A stretch of 64,000 bases of DNA. Source: Lunularia cruciata. Its lineage: Eukaryota; Streptophyta; Marchantiopsida; Lunulariales; Lunulariaceae. Where the stretch lies: assembly GCA_948567375.1 (NCBI GenBank), contig OX419755.1, positions 6,825,001 through 6,889,000 of the forward strand, written 5' to 3'. The notes beneath the pieces are model-generated. The model had not been told where the DNA came from. It was given only the letters and a program-made list of their open reading frames with translations, and ran no database searches. Both the position numbers and the translations under genes were made by a program. This document shows, piece after piece, positions 52,905 through 64,000 of the stretch; the stretch's first letter is position 1; each line of letters starts with the position of its first letter.

Positions 52905-53060
52905 TTTGGGCAGATTTCTCATATAGGCTCTATTGGAGCTTAGCACCATTTTACCTTTTTTTTTCTCCCCCTTGTACGGACTTGATGGGGTCTTCTCATC
53001 CTTCGTTTTTTCTAAGCGGTCTCCTTTTCCATCTTTGTTTGGATTCTTAGAAGGTATTGT
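52905..53060 (+). mobile_element. 5'-truncated LINE, 3' end only
   Basis: cttgatggggtcttctcatccttc, tagcaccattttacct and the following text match 60940-61070, the sequence behind the LINE reverse transcriptase further right. Its position and lack of coding sequence fit a 5'-truncated insertion of the same LINE family. Confidence 0.55.
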
Positions 53061-56000
53061 TCTACTTAGTTAAGTTGATTTATTTCAAGATGGTTTCTCT
53101 ATCATTTATATTGATTTTTTGGAGTTGTATTTGGATATAAAAATTTATGAAACAAATAAATAAATAAATATCTCTATATTTTATCTATTTTTATATTCTA
53201 AATTTAAATTTAATTTAAACCATAAATATTTTAATTTATCTTTGATAATTAAAATTAATAACAAGATAATTTTCTGGATTAGTATAGTAAAAATTTCATA
53301 ATGTAGAAATAATATATTCCACAATTAATTCTTATAGGAATAATTATAATTATTTAAAATGAAAAACTAAGCCAATTATACCTCAATATGAAATAGAACA
53401 AGAAAATTGAAACTCAAAGAAAGTAAAGAAAAGGGCGACCGCATGAAAAACATGAAGGACCACTCAAGCCTTACAAGGAAGAGACAAATAGATCAAATGG
53501 GCTAAGCCCCAAAGAAAAGAGGAAGAAGGAGCATAAGGAACTTAAGAAATAAGCAAAACTCCGAACCAACTAGCAATAGCCACAACACCCAACTAGAAAC
53601 AAAGCAATTTATTTATGTATATATATAAAGTCCTTTAAAAGTCTATCAGTTAAGAAACGTGGAAATGATGTCTAAGTGAGTGGAGTTCCCTATGCCTGAA
53701 TACCTAAGTAACCTTAAGGATTGCAGAGATTTATTGCATACACTTATTAGCTCCTCTAAAGTTTGCAAAGCGACTTACTAATACACCGTGGAATTAGTCA
53801 GTCCGTGTCAGCACTAAGCTTTTTAAAGAGCTGAATTTTATACTTATGAACTTTCATTATTGCATAGCTAAGCAAATTATGCAAAGATCTATTTCGTAGT
53901 TTGAGGAACTCTCATATATCTAATGTATCAAGAAACAATCCCACGTTGCACAAAATATGGCTAAATCAGTCTCACATTTGCTGCAAACTAGGACAGTAAG
54001 TTGCAACATTTATATTCATTCAAGTTGCCAACTAAGACACAAAATTACCATGTTGGTAAAATTCAAGCTTTTGCGGACTATTAAGTCTTTTTGCTAACTT
54101 AGGATACTATTAAATCTAAGTGCTAAAGTTGGAGATAGTGTTAAGTGCATCTTCGCAAAACCTACAAGTGCTCTACAAAGCCTATTTGTGCTAAAGGTTT
54201 GAGACACTTTCTCTATAAATATAAGGGAATTTGACAAAACCACCATAATTTGTTACTTTGTAAAGATCTTTGTCTTACCTCTAAACATTACCATAAAAAT
54301 GATGATAAAAATGCACAAAAATCTCCAATGCAAATAGTATGAAGGTACTTGAGGCTAGTCATGGTCTGTGGTGGTACACCTTGCCTTTAGAGGCAATAGT
54401 TACCATTGCTCTTGCTCAAATAGCTACTTGTACAAAAGACTTTATATGGGTGAGGTTAGCAACTACTACAACATAGGTCTCTCATTTGTAAAAGTCATAA
54501 TATTTTCACTCACTTCCAAAGCAATTGTATCTAGTAAATTGTAGCAATTTTTATCTAGTAACAACTACTCAATCTCAACTTAGTAACTTATAGACCATAA
54601 GATCTATGCCATTGTATTTCAAATAGCATCATAAAATATTATACGCTCTCTACCAATGACACATTGTAAGATGTTTCTTGCTCATGAGCCATATGGGATC
54701 TACAAGCACAATCATCTGATATACCCAAAAGCATTGGATGTGGTAAACCCCAACTATAGATAGAGTGTTGCAATAAACACCTTAGAAGGGGAAACAAAAA
54801 TTTCAATCAAGGGAGAAGTATGAAGCTAAGCTCTAAAAGTCTCACTTCTACAAGAGACACTAACTAAGATCTAACTCAATCTGGAACAAGTGCATCTTTG
54901 AGATACTAATAAGAGTATGAAAGTCTATATGCTCACTAAGATTCAATTGTTTCTTTCTAGAGTCTATGGATACAAATTCTATGAAAGTAGTGAACATCTA
55001 ACAAGCTATGATAAACAATAGATCACAAGCAAACAACAAGTATGATTGAAAGTCACCAAATCTATTGTTGTAATATGTGCAAGAATAAAAGGATTACCAT
55101 GTTATACAAACCTACTAGATTGCAAGAGAGCCATTCAAGCCATATCCCTAAAAATGTGCATGGTATTATAAGTTGTAAGTAAGGTCACGTCCTCCTAAGA
55201 CTACTATGAGAGAGCTTTTTAACTTACACCACTCATTGGAGTGATAGATCCTCCTAAGACTACTATGAGAGCGCTTTTTAACTTACACCACTCATTGGAG
55301 TGATAGATGAGCATATTTAGCCCTAAAAAAGTAGAGAATTTGTGATAAATAATACTATCAAATTTATGTAGATAAGATAAGAATATATTTATGAGAGGAT
55401 AGGCATATGCCAAATAAGATACCATAGGCACATAACAACTTGTCAAAATAGAAAAGAGGATTTTATACTCCACAAATAGGTAATTAAATTAGCCATAGCT
55501 TGTAATAGTGCATTTGAGATGAAAGAGTGTCTAAACTCATCAACTCCTAGGAGGGAGTCCAAATCTCTCAAACCTTGTCTTAAAAAAAAAAAACTTGGGA
55601 GAAAATCTAAAGGATCAAGTACAAGTTGTGGAATCCTAGCTTAGCATTTATAAGTCTATACTCATAAACCTAAGTAGTTGTAGATATGGAGAAGCTTCAA
55701 AAATGTCCTCCAAAGGGTATAAAATATGAGTATCATTCCAAAAGTGATAAGAAGAGACATGATGGGAAAGTAACCACTACTTCTCTCAAAGCTATAAGTG
55801 AGTTATGGCTAAAAAAAGGTCCACCTAAAAGATCTCCTTATATATTACTCTTGATAGATGCAATCTGGATGAAACTCTTGTGATAATATCATTATTATAC
55901 AATAAAGGTAACTCTAAAATCATGAAACTATGCATAAATATGATAAAGGAAAACATTGATTCCTTGTTGAATAGCAACACAAAACAATATGTAACAAGAG

Positions 56001-58550
56001 ATGGCATTGAAAGTATCTAAGATATTGACTTGGAAATCCACCTAATTGGGATGAAGGTCTAAGGATGCTCTAATGCCAACAATAATCATCTCATACCCTC
56101 CAAGGGTAGCTATAGCAAATTAGTATATGGACAAAATATGCTAAAAAAGACTATTGAGACTATAGACAAAATAGTATATGGGATAAAATGTAGGAAAATA
56201 TCTTCAATAGAAATAGGATCAACCCCAAAGGTATCATGTGAGAGTGCAAAAAGACACGAGACACCAAACAAGTATACAACTCCAAGTGACACTAGGCCAC
56301 ATGCTACAAAGACAAACAAAAAGGGGAAACCTAAATTTGGTGTATGAAGTGAAATACCATCATATAGATGCTCAAAGACAAAACCCAATAGTCCACCTAC
56401 AAAAAAACATGAAGAATGAACAAAGAAGAGCATGAACAAAGAGTGACTTCATTAGCTATAGCTCCTCATTAGAGTAGAAATCTTGAAGGAAAGAAGGAAG
56501 TAGATCAACAACAATAAGATGTAGATTTTAGAAAGCAATTAAAGTGTTCATGGAAAAAGAGATTGTTTAGAGGTTGAGAATGCTTGAATTCCACATGTAT
56601 ACTCTCTTGCTTGTTCTAGCATCAAAAAAATGGTGGTATTTATACTTTGGAGATAGGGGTGGGATTGTAGAAAGACATAAGCTTAGTGCTTGTTGCTTGG
56701 CCCATGTGGTACAGTCATCTTATCAAGATGATGAATCTTCTTGAAGAAACATGTGAAAAGTCTTAAAGCACCTCCATGGGCTAATAAAAAAAGATCTATT
56801 ATGAAAAGAGAGTAAGTAAGCTCCAAGGAAAAAATTTATACCAAAGTAACAAAAAAATGATAACCCACAATAGTATACAGAGCATAGATCCCACCAAGTG
56901 ATAGAAGAATATAATTATATTCATGTGCATATATGGTCTTGTAATCCAAGAAGAAAGACATGAATAAAGTTAAGAGAATAAGTGTGAATCTTGTAGAGCC
57001 TCAATAGGAATGCACATGATCTTTGTAATCCAAGAAGGAAACCTTGAATAAGGTCAAGAGGATGTAAATATGAGTAAGGTCTAAAGGGAATTCAAAACAA
57101 AGGACTAGTATGCATCAAGGATCTCAAGGAGTAGAAGATGATGTGGCATTAGCTCTCACCTATATTCATCTTAATTATTTTTTATGGTGTGCTAATCCTA
57201 CTCACCCAAGGGTAATTTAGACAATATAACGTGAGAAAATGATGATGGAGTGCAATGTAAGACACTAATGTAAAGGTAAGCAATAGAAGGAGAATATGGT
57301 CCAAATAGAGTGGTAAGGAGAGGATATATTGGGAAGAACAACCATGGAAGAAGCATGAACAAGTATAAGATATGTCATGTGGACATAGACAAATATAATA
57401 TATTAGTGCAAGGGATATGGAGTAGGATAGAAGAAACTATATCAAGGTTTACATTAGCAACTATGCGAGTCAACTGGATTGGAAGAGCTATTGGCCGGAG
57501 TGGATAAAAGATCTCCTATGAGGAAAGGGAGATGGTAGATGAGGACTGTTATCTAAGGTAATACAATTATGTCTCATGCTAAGAAACAAAGAAGAGGTAT
57601 CTTAAATTTTTTTTTTCAGTATAAGTATATCAAATCCTAACCATAAACATAAATATAAAATCATTACCTTTAAATACATAAAATATAGCATATAATAAAA
57701 TTTAGAAAAATAATATTAATACACCACAAGTAGAAGAGTCAGAGAATGTGGAAGATGGATGTGGAAGAGGAAATAGAAAGCGAGATAAATAAGAGGAATA
57801 ATCCATCTACATCCTAAGAAGATCACTCTTCATGAAAGAAATGAATAGCTAGAGTGGAGATCAGCTATGCAGTGTCCGTAATCTTGACTTCAATGACACC
57901 GTTATTTTTTATGTTGTGATTAAATATAGGCTATATATGGTTTTTGGTTTAATTGTACAGAACTTCAATTTTAATCCATTTATCTCTAATACTTTAGTTG
58001 TATTAAATTTTTTTTGATCTCTTCATACTCTAATTGTACTTAAAATTGTCATTTTCTAGTTTTCAAAATTTTATTCAATTCACATTTAACTTATGCTTAA
58101 AAACATCTAATTTGGAAGTACCATAACAAAACTCTGGTTTCTAATTCTAATTTGAAGGCATGGTAGCATAGCTCTTCTTTTTGAAATCTGTATTTACCAA
58201 AGAAGCTACTTCTTACTTTGCTTTGTTTTTCACTCCTCTACTTTTACTCTTATGAAAATCCAAATCTATACCAATAAATTTAGATGTAGTAATCTTTTAA
58301 TTGAAGTAATTATGTTAGCACATATAGAAATGAACCAAGTTAAAGTTTGTTAACTAAAATATATTACAATACAATTTCCAATACTTTTAGACTGAGATGG
58401 ACATGAATTTTTACACCACCCATGCAACTTTTCCCTTCAAGTTTTAGACCATTAATAAAACTCTAAACTCCCATCACAACAATAGAAGTTTTCAAGTTGC
58501 CTTCCTCACACGCTACAATATCCTATACTGAATTGGAGTAAGGTATAGAA
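53061..58550. other. AT-rich intergenic region, no gene recognised
   Basis: Composition is strongly AT with short frames only. An aaataaataaataaata run is near 53155, atatatata near 53622, and a tandem duplication at 55191. Frames around 55690 and 56140 (lysine-rich) and 57310 showed no family features. Some of the region may be further decayed retroelement sequence, possibly the 5' part of the LINE, but I cannot support that. Confidence 0.45.
55191..55308. repeat. 59-bp tandem duplication
   Basis: cctcctaagactactatgag...cattggagtgatagat occurs twice in a row with one mismatch. Confidence 0.95.
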
Positions 58551-61080
58551 CCTTGACCTATTTTATCTCTTACAATGGGAAGCACAAGATGCAAAATACC
58601 AAAAAACTTATTTTTGCACAAAATTTGGCAAGAGAGGGAGTACCATTAGAGGTCTTAGATTATCAGCCTAAGCAACTTTTATATCTTGATAGGTCACTTT
58701 TTGCACAAGCGTTGTGCACTACCTCTTCGCTTCTCCTCAAGAGGCTTGTCAAAGATGGTATATGAGCATCTTAGAAATTGCTTTCAGGTAAATGATCCTT
58801 CTAATGTATTTACCAAGCTATTTCAAGTGGCTGCAATAGTAGCAAGGAGAGATATTCCTATATCAATTAGTCGACTATTAGGAGCTAGTAGACTTCTCAT
58901 GATGGAAAAGAGCACAAGGAGCATTAATAGATAGCTATTAGAGAGATCCTTTTATGCTTTGGTTGGCCACACCATTGTCCTTTAGCACTGATCTCACGTT
59001 TGAGAGCACCTCAATCCATATCCGTTTAGAGTAGCTACACCTAGAGGTTGCAAGGATATCTTTATAAGCACTAGGGCATTCCTAGATATCCATCTTGAGT
59101 GGATGTTGAGAATACTTTTAATAGCATCTCTTAGGCATCCATCTTTAGAGAGCTTAGGGAGGCCGATCGATCCTCATGTTTTCCTTTACTACGAACATGG
59201 GTGGTCATAGGAAGGAGTCATAGTCTTGGAGTCAATTGTTGGTATATGATAGAGAGATCCTTTAGGGAGACCTTTGTTTGCCATGGCTCACTTTAGAGCA
59301 TCCTTGTCTACTACTTTGACCAAGCTAGGTTGTGTATTTCCCTTGTAAGCAAACAATACACACATTGTGTGCCCCATAGATCAAATTAGGCAGGCCTTTG
59401 ATCACTTGACCACCAAGTTACATCTTGTAGGCTTGAGAGTCAAGGTATCAAAGTGTGGAGCATGGTTCCCTTCAAGTATCTCTCTCCACCTTGAGCTTCT
59501 AGAGGGGTGTGTCACATCTACATATAGACTATGCATCCTTGGAGTGTTAGTAGGATATAAGGATTTTGTCATGTGCTTCTTATATACTACCCTTGCAAAG
59601 GATATTCTCTATATGGATGACCTTCCTCTACTAGGAGATCCGTAGGTGGCATTTGGTAAACTCTCCCCTAGTATTGCATATCAACCAACTTACCTTCTCT
59701 GCACAGTTCCTCCTTCCTTGACTTTCCTATCACATCTAAGAGCTTTTGATAGGAGGATTATAAGAGTCTTTGATGATTTCATTGGACTAGGGACATTTGA
59801 GTGTGTGATGGAGGATTTGGCACATAGACAAAAATCCCTACCTATCTTGTGCAGAGGGGTAGGCCTATTATCTAAGGAGGATATGGCACCTATAGCATTT
59901 TTGGGTAGGGCTCTCTTTACATCCCTACTTTCCTCCCATTTTGTGGTTGCTAATAGGCCAATTTTGGAGACATATGTGACCAAGGTGGAGGAGGGATCGT
60001 TTTCTCTTTAGGTGTTATTACGGCATACAAGAGATGGTTTATCTCTACATGCATGAGAGGACCTTCTATCCTTTGTTTCACTACCATCATTTTGGACCAA
60101 AGTGTTACAATCTTCCTTGATGCAACAACAATGTCAACATATGTTATATTATTTCTTAATTGACTTGTCCATTCCTTGAGCCACTAGAGCACATCTTCAC
60201 TCTTGCTCCAACAAGGATGCAAGCTCTTGAATCCTAGCTCAATCATACATTAAGGCAACTTGCACTAGCCACTTTCTCTATATCAACAAGGTTCCGCCTC
60301 GTTTTGGTCCAACCGTCTACATCTTCATTACTCACTTGTGAGTGTGGTTCTACACTAGATGCAGTAGTGGTCCATATGACATGATGTCCTTATGGAGGAT
60401 AGAGGATAACTACCCATGATACCATTAGGGATATAGTGTTTGCAATGGTATGAGAGAGTGGATACCTTGCTTGGAGGGAGTTTTCATGGTCTTTGCAGTA
60501 GACACATGTCAAAGAAAACTTATACTTGGTCTAAGATGATCAGGTGACAATGGCGGATGTTGTGGTAATAGACCTTATGCGTGATGCAATTTTGGAGGGA
60601 ATGATTACTCATCTTCTTGGATGGGCAACAAGCGGAGCAACAACATGTAATATAGAGGTCACCTATTTGTTCCTCTAGCCTTGGAGTTATATGGAGCAAT
60701 GGACAAAACATTTGTTAGTGAATGCGTGAGAGCTTATCATATTAGATGCCAAGGGGTACCAATTGCACTCTCATACTCTGTAGCATACTTTAGGCAGTAT
60801 GTGTCCATTGCTCTAGAGAGAGGATTGGTTGCTGCAAGCCATAGGAGAGTAATCACTCTAGGTGATGCTTCTTCGTATGTTCCAATAGTTTGTAGACCTT
60901 CCAACTTGCATAGCTCAAATATCTTAGGTGCGATAGGGAAAATTTCTTATATCAATACTATTTTGGGGCCTAGCCACATTTTACCTCTTTTGTCTCTCCC
61001 TTGTATGGCTTGATGGGGTCTTCCCATCCTTCTTGTGTTCCATGTGGTTGCATTTCTCTTTCTGCAAGAAATTAGGTATT
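58550..61080 (+). mobile_element. Decayed non-LTR retrotransposon (LINE)
   Basis: A long LINE reverse-transcriptase relic followed by its 3' untranslated region. The part before 58750 (KLIFAQNLAREGVPLEVLDY ...) may be the linker between endonuclease and RT; no endonuclease could be read. Several stops and shifts make it inactive. The 3' end phrase cttgatggggtcttcccatcc recurs near 52985. Confidence 0.75.
58750..61010 (+). pseudogene. LINE reverse transcriptase with mutated catalytic pair
   Basis: Readable parts in order: VYEHLRNCFQVNDPSNVFTK, LFQVAAIVARRDIPISISRL, LGASRLLMMEKSTRSINR (RT blocks 0-1); RDPLGRPLFAMAHFRASL near 59253 (the QG.PLGP.LF block); ANNTHIVCP at 59349, corresponding to the (Y/L)ADDTHI active site, with both D codons reading N and a stop one codon before; then QAFDHLTTKLHLVGLRVKVS and KCGAW. 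The C-terminal region has FGKLSPSIAYQPTYLL, LRAFDRRIIRVFDDFIGLG, LPILCRGVGLLSKEDMAPIA and, near 60770, VAYFRQYVSIALERGLVAAS. Motif order is that of plant LINE-type RTs. The frame is shared from 59349 to 60011 except for one stop. Confidence 0.8.
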
Positions 61081-63259
61081 TTATGTACATAAATAAAGCC
61101 TTTATCCTCTATTGTCACATATAACCCCGTTACCATGAACAGGTTGCTCTTAAGATGACAGCATATAAATACAGTAGTGCAGAGTACAGCAGGGATAATG
61201 CATAACGTGGTTGCAGGTACTTAATAGAGGGTCTCCGTTCAGTGGACAATGGTCAGTGAGACAATGGTCGTGGTTGGTTCCGGTGAGTTCTCGCGACTAT
61301 TTCACTCGACCCTCATTCGTAGATAAGGCGACCCGCATGTGATAACAAGAAGGATGGGACGACCTCATTAAGCCATACACAGGGGGGGTAACATAGGGGG
61401 TAAAACGGGGCTAAAACCCAATAGTATTGGGAAGACGATCTTAGGTCAAAATCACATGCGTAGATGAAATTTTGTGTTTTGGGGGATGCTGTCCATATTC
61501 ACTTAAACGAAAAGGCCTTTCACTGGCAAAGTCGCGACAGTGTGACAACGGAATTCGGCGTCGCTAGAGTGTTCCAGGTTCGATTTGACTCGCATTAGCG
61601 GGTCACTTACAGTGGCACCCAATATAGAAGGTTGATAATACTGGCCGACCAGACGCGTGGATGTCAGAGAATGTGACTTCACCTTTCTACAGTTAGAGGC
61701 TTACTGCGTCGCGTGTTTGCTGGCTACCGGTTTTGTGGGTCTGGCAGAAAGCATTCTTGGTATTCTCCCGATCGTCAATCACGGCATGGAACCCGGCGTC
61801 GGCGTTCCGTAAGTTTGCTGCCTCCCACTCCGAGTCGCAGGAGAAGAGAATTTCGAATTCTAAAATAAAGAAACGTTCATTGAATGGACCTAACAAAGAA
61901 CATCTACTCCACCTTCCACTATCATTATATCCCTGGTCTTTCAGGATGACTTAAATACTTCACAAGCGTGTCGTCGTTGAATGTAGACAACCTGAAATTT
62001 GAACGACCCTTTCATTCAGCAATTACTCTATTATGAAAGTCTCAATTGTTGCGTTTTGAAGCTTTTGTTGGCTTCGTATAATACAACGGCCACTTCCCAA
62101 GAAAGACTTTGACTACATGTAATCGAATGGCATGCAGACCAGATAAACAACAAAAATGCATCTCTTTCTAACGTCCTTGAAATACTACGAAAGGTTTATC
62201 CGAATATTTTATAGGAAATGGAAGGTTAGTTAATTCATGTTAGAGGTTCCCTCAGCGTTACTCCCAATGTGAAACTAATGGATCCTATTTAAAGTGCAAA
62301 TTGTGAATAACTTTTACCCTAAGCTTTGCAAGAGGTACCTTGCAATCCCGAAGCCATGGAGATGAAGCACCTTTCCTATCCAACATCGTGGACGCGGGAA
62401 CTGTGGAGTGTCAAATTTGGTTGACATTGGAACTAGATCTTCTAGAATAGCAATAATACTATGGATGCATAGCTGCCATGTGAGGTTGAAGAATGTATCA
62501 CTCAAGGTCAATTCCCATCTTGCAAATTTGTCGTTTCTCGCAATCGTACATCCATTTCTTCGGTCGTCTACGGTTGTCTCCGTTTGTTTCTCCGTTCGCC
62601 TCTGTTGGCTTCCCTTGCCTGCCGAAATCTATTCTGCGGTCGACAAAAGTGCAGATGCGGTGACGCACGACAAAAATAGCGAGTGATTTCCGAGTTTTGT
62701 AATGATAAGACGAAATCAACGAGACTAACAAGAAAAATTAAACATCGTATCTGTGTCACAGTAATTTGTCTGTCTCGTGATTACTGTATATAATGTTTTG
62801 TGGTAGCACTTTCCCGAACCGGAATATGTTGACCATCGAAAGCAATTAGCATATATAATGGAGTGTAAATATCAAAAGTAGAATTTTAAACATGAAATTA
62901 GCATTGTTTTGCAAGTAGATCCATAAGATACTATAAGATACTATGACAGTTTGATGCAAAATTACAAAAAGGCATAAGCTTGTAATTCGATTTTTCACAT
63001 TCTCCAACCTCATCGTTTCAAGTCCTAAATGATAGTACTTGTGTACTATTATGGGAGATTACCCATACAAAATCATTGAACATCAGGAGGTTTCAGAAAT
63101 AGTTTTATGATGCACTCTATATTTTCATATAGTTTATTACAAAGCGTTGACTAAATCGGTACGGGTGCGGGCCGAGGAAGAAAGGGTTCCACTATGGAGT
63201 TCCGGCCAATTAGCACACTTCATAAGAGGTGGTTAGTAGAAAATAAAGGATATGGTGTC
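61081..63259. other. Intergenic region, no gene recognised
   Basis: GC content rises around 61230-61850 and 62550-62700, but the open frames there (67 codons minus at 61693-61896; 92 codons plus at 62408) show no family features. A g-rich run (aggggggggtaacataggggg) lies at 61381. Confidence 0.45.
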
Positions 63260-63913
63260 GTGCGTATATACATCGCTACACAACATACATCGCTACACAA
63301 CATCATCCCCTATAGAAGCACAACTCACATATAAATCATACATAGACTCTAAAGTGCCACAATAATCAGATCATTTACTATTCTCAAATCAACTCAACTC
63401 AGATCAATACTTGATCTGTCACTCTATAAATTGCAAACAAGTAGGCACTGATTACACTCAAACCGCATCCACTCTAGCTAAGAGAATCCATGTGACGCTC
63501 ACCGGCCTCTATCCACCATAGTTAGGAACTCTAAGGCTCAACATCAGAGAAGTAAGCTCTTTGGAGCTGCACTTTGAAAGTATACCCTTGGACTCAAGCT
63601 AAGTCGAAAACCTTAACGGTCCCGTTGATGGCCAATTCAAGGGTGAAAATGGTGCAAAGTGACGGTGAGCCCCACGGTGAAGTCAATACCTCAAACACAA
63701 AATCTAACCATCAGAAAGTAGTCTATGGGAAATTGCTAAAATACCTCTAACTACTATCACTACAACTCTAGTGTCCGAGCAATCTAGATGCCACACTAGA
63801 AATGGCATGACAACTATTGTGCGTATATATATATCGCTACACACTATACATTGTTGTACACTATAGAAGCACAACTCACACATAAGTCATACATAGACTC
63901 TAAAGTGCCACAA
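63260..63913. repeat. Direct repeats flanking an LTR-A-like segment
   Basis: gtgcgtatat...cgctacaca...ctatagaagcacaactcaca...tagactctaaagtgccacaa occurs at 63260-63363 and again at 63819-63913. The segment between, from about 63385, matches the LTR-A copy at 34590-35050 (for example ggagctgcactttgaaa and aaatggcatgac). The arrangement suggests a ~559-bp tandem unit or a small element with related ends, cut by the window edge. Confidence 0.7.
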
Positions 63914-64000
63914 TCGCCTCCCTAGCTAGCAATTAGGTCCTCTAACTCTAGATAGCCATCTACTCCAAGTATATGGTATACCCTATGATGGGTAAAGATC

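Noticed and set aside
56138-56439. Lysine-rich plus-strand and hydrophobic minus-strand frames as a small gene
   Set aside because: Both strands are open only because of AT-rich composition; no family features or splice context.
61540-61615. ggttcgattt near 61578 as a possible tRNA T-arm
   Set aside because: No acceptor stem, anticodon arm or A box at the correct distance.

Overview
The window looks like nuclear DNA of a land plant. It holds one intron-rich plant-type gene for mitochondrial ClpX, one two-exon nuclear gene for mitochondrial ribosomal protein uL22m, the 3' end of an LRR gene, and about 33 kb of nested, decayed retrotransposons (Ty1/copia, several Ty3/gypsy chromoviruses, a LINE). 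I cannot name the species. The LINE type and a Ty3 element carrying a methyltransferase-like domain make a non-flowering lineage plausible, but this is only a guess.

Layout. 1-1.1 kb: LRR protein on the + strand, cut by the window edge. 2.1-7.3 kb: decayed Ty1/copia element on the - strand, with a 579-bp insertion in its RT/RNase H region and a copy of another LTR family (called LTR-A here) at its upstream end. 7.3-33.7 kb: an old + strand Ty3/gypsy element broken into four pieces by three chromovirus insertions of one family: Gy1 (8318-13966, -), Gy2 (17829-23233, -, perfect ATAAG target duplication) and Gy3 (24393-33388, +). Gy3 itself contains a 3.3-kb foreign insert with a ~211-bp minisatellite. 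The old host element carries, between protease and RT, a remnant of a cytosine-5 DNA methyltransferase domain (PC, ENI and R...WWTN motifs). This is the most interesting object in the window. 33.7-35.75 kb: a full LTR-A with a PBS, then a copia LTR-like segment. 35.8-38.6 kb: intergenic DNA and the ClpX promoter. 38.6-46.4 kb: ClpX, 15 exons. 46.4-50.2 kb: tandem-repeat-rich DNA with one doubtful ORF. 50.2-51.2 kb: uL22m (-). 51.2-58.5 kb: AT-rich DNA without a recognisable gene, holding a LINE 3' end. 58.7-61.1 kb: decayed LINE reverse transcriptase whose catalytic D-D reads N-N. 61.1-64 kb: no recognisable gene; the last 0.75 kb carries a tandem arrangement related to LTR-A.

The two intact genes both serve mitochondria (ClpXP proteolysis and mitoribosome), but they lie about 4 kb apart with converging ends, so I infer no functional link. 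The chromovirus LTRs carry dense GAAnnTTC arrays upstream of a TATA box that match the heat-shock-element consensus, which suggests stress-controlled transcription.
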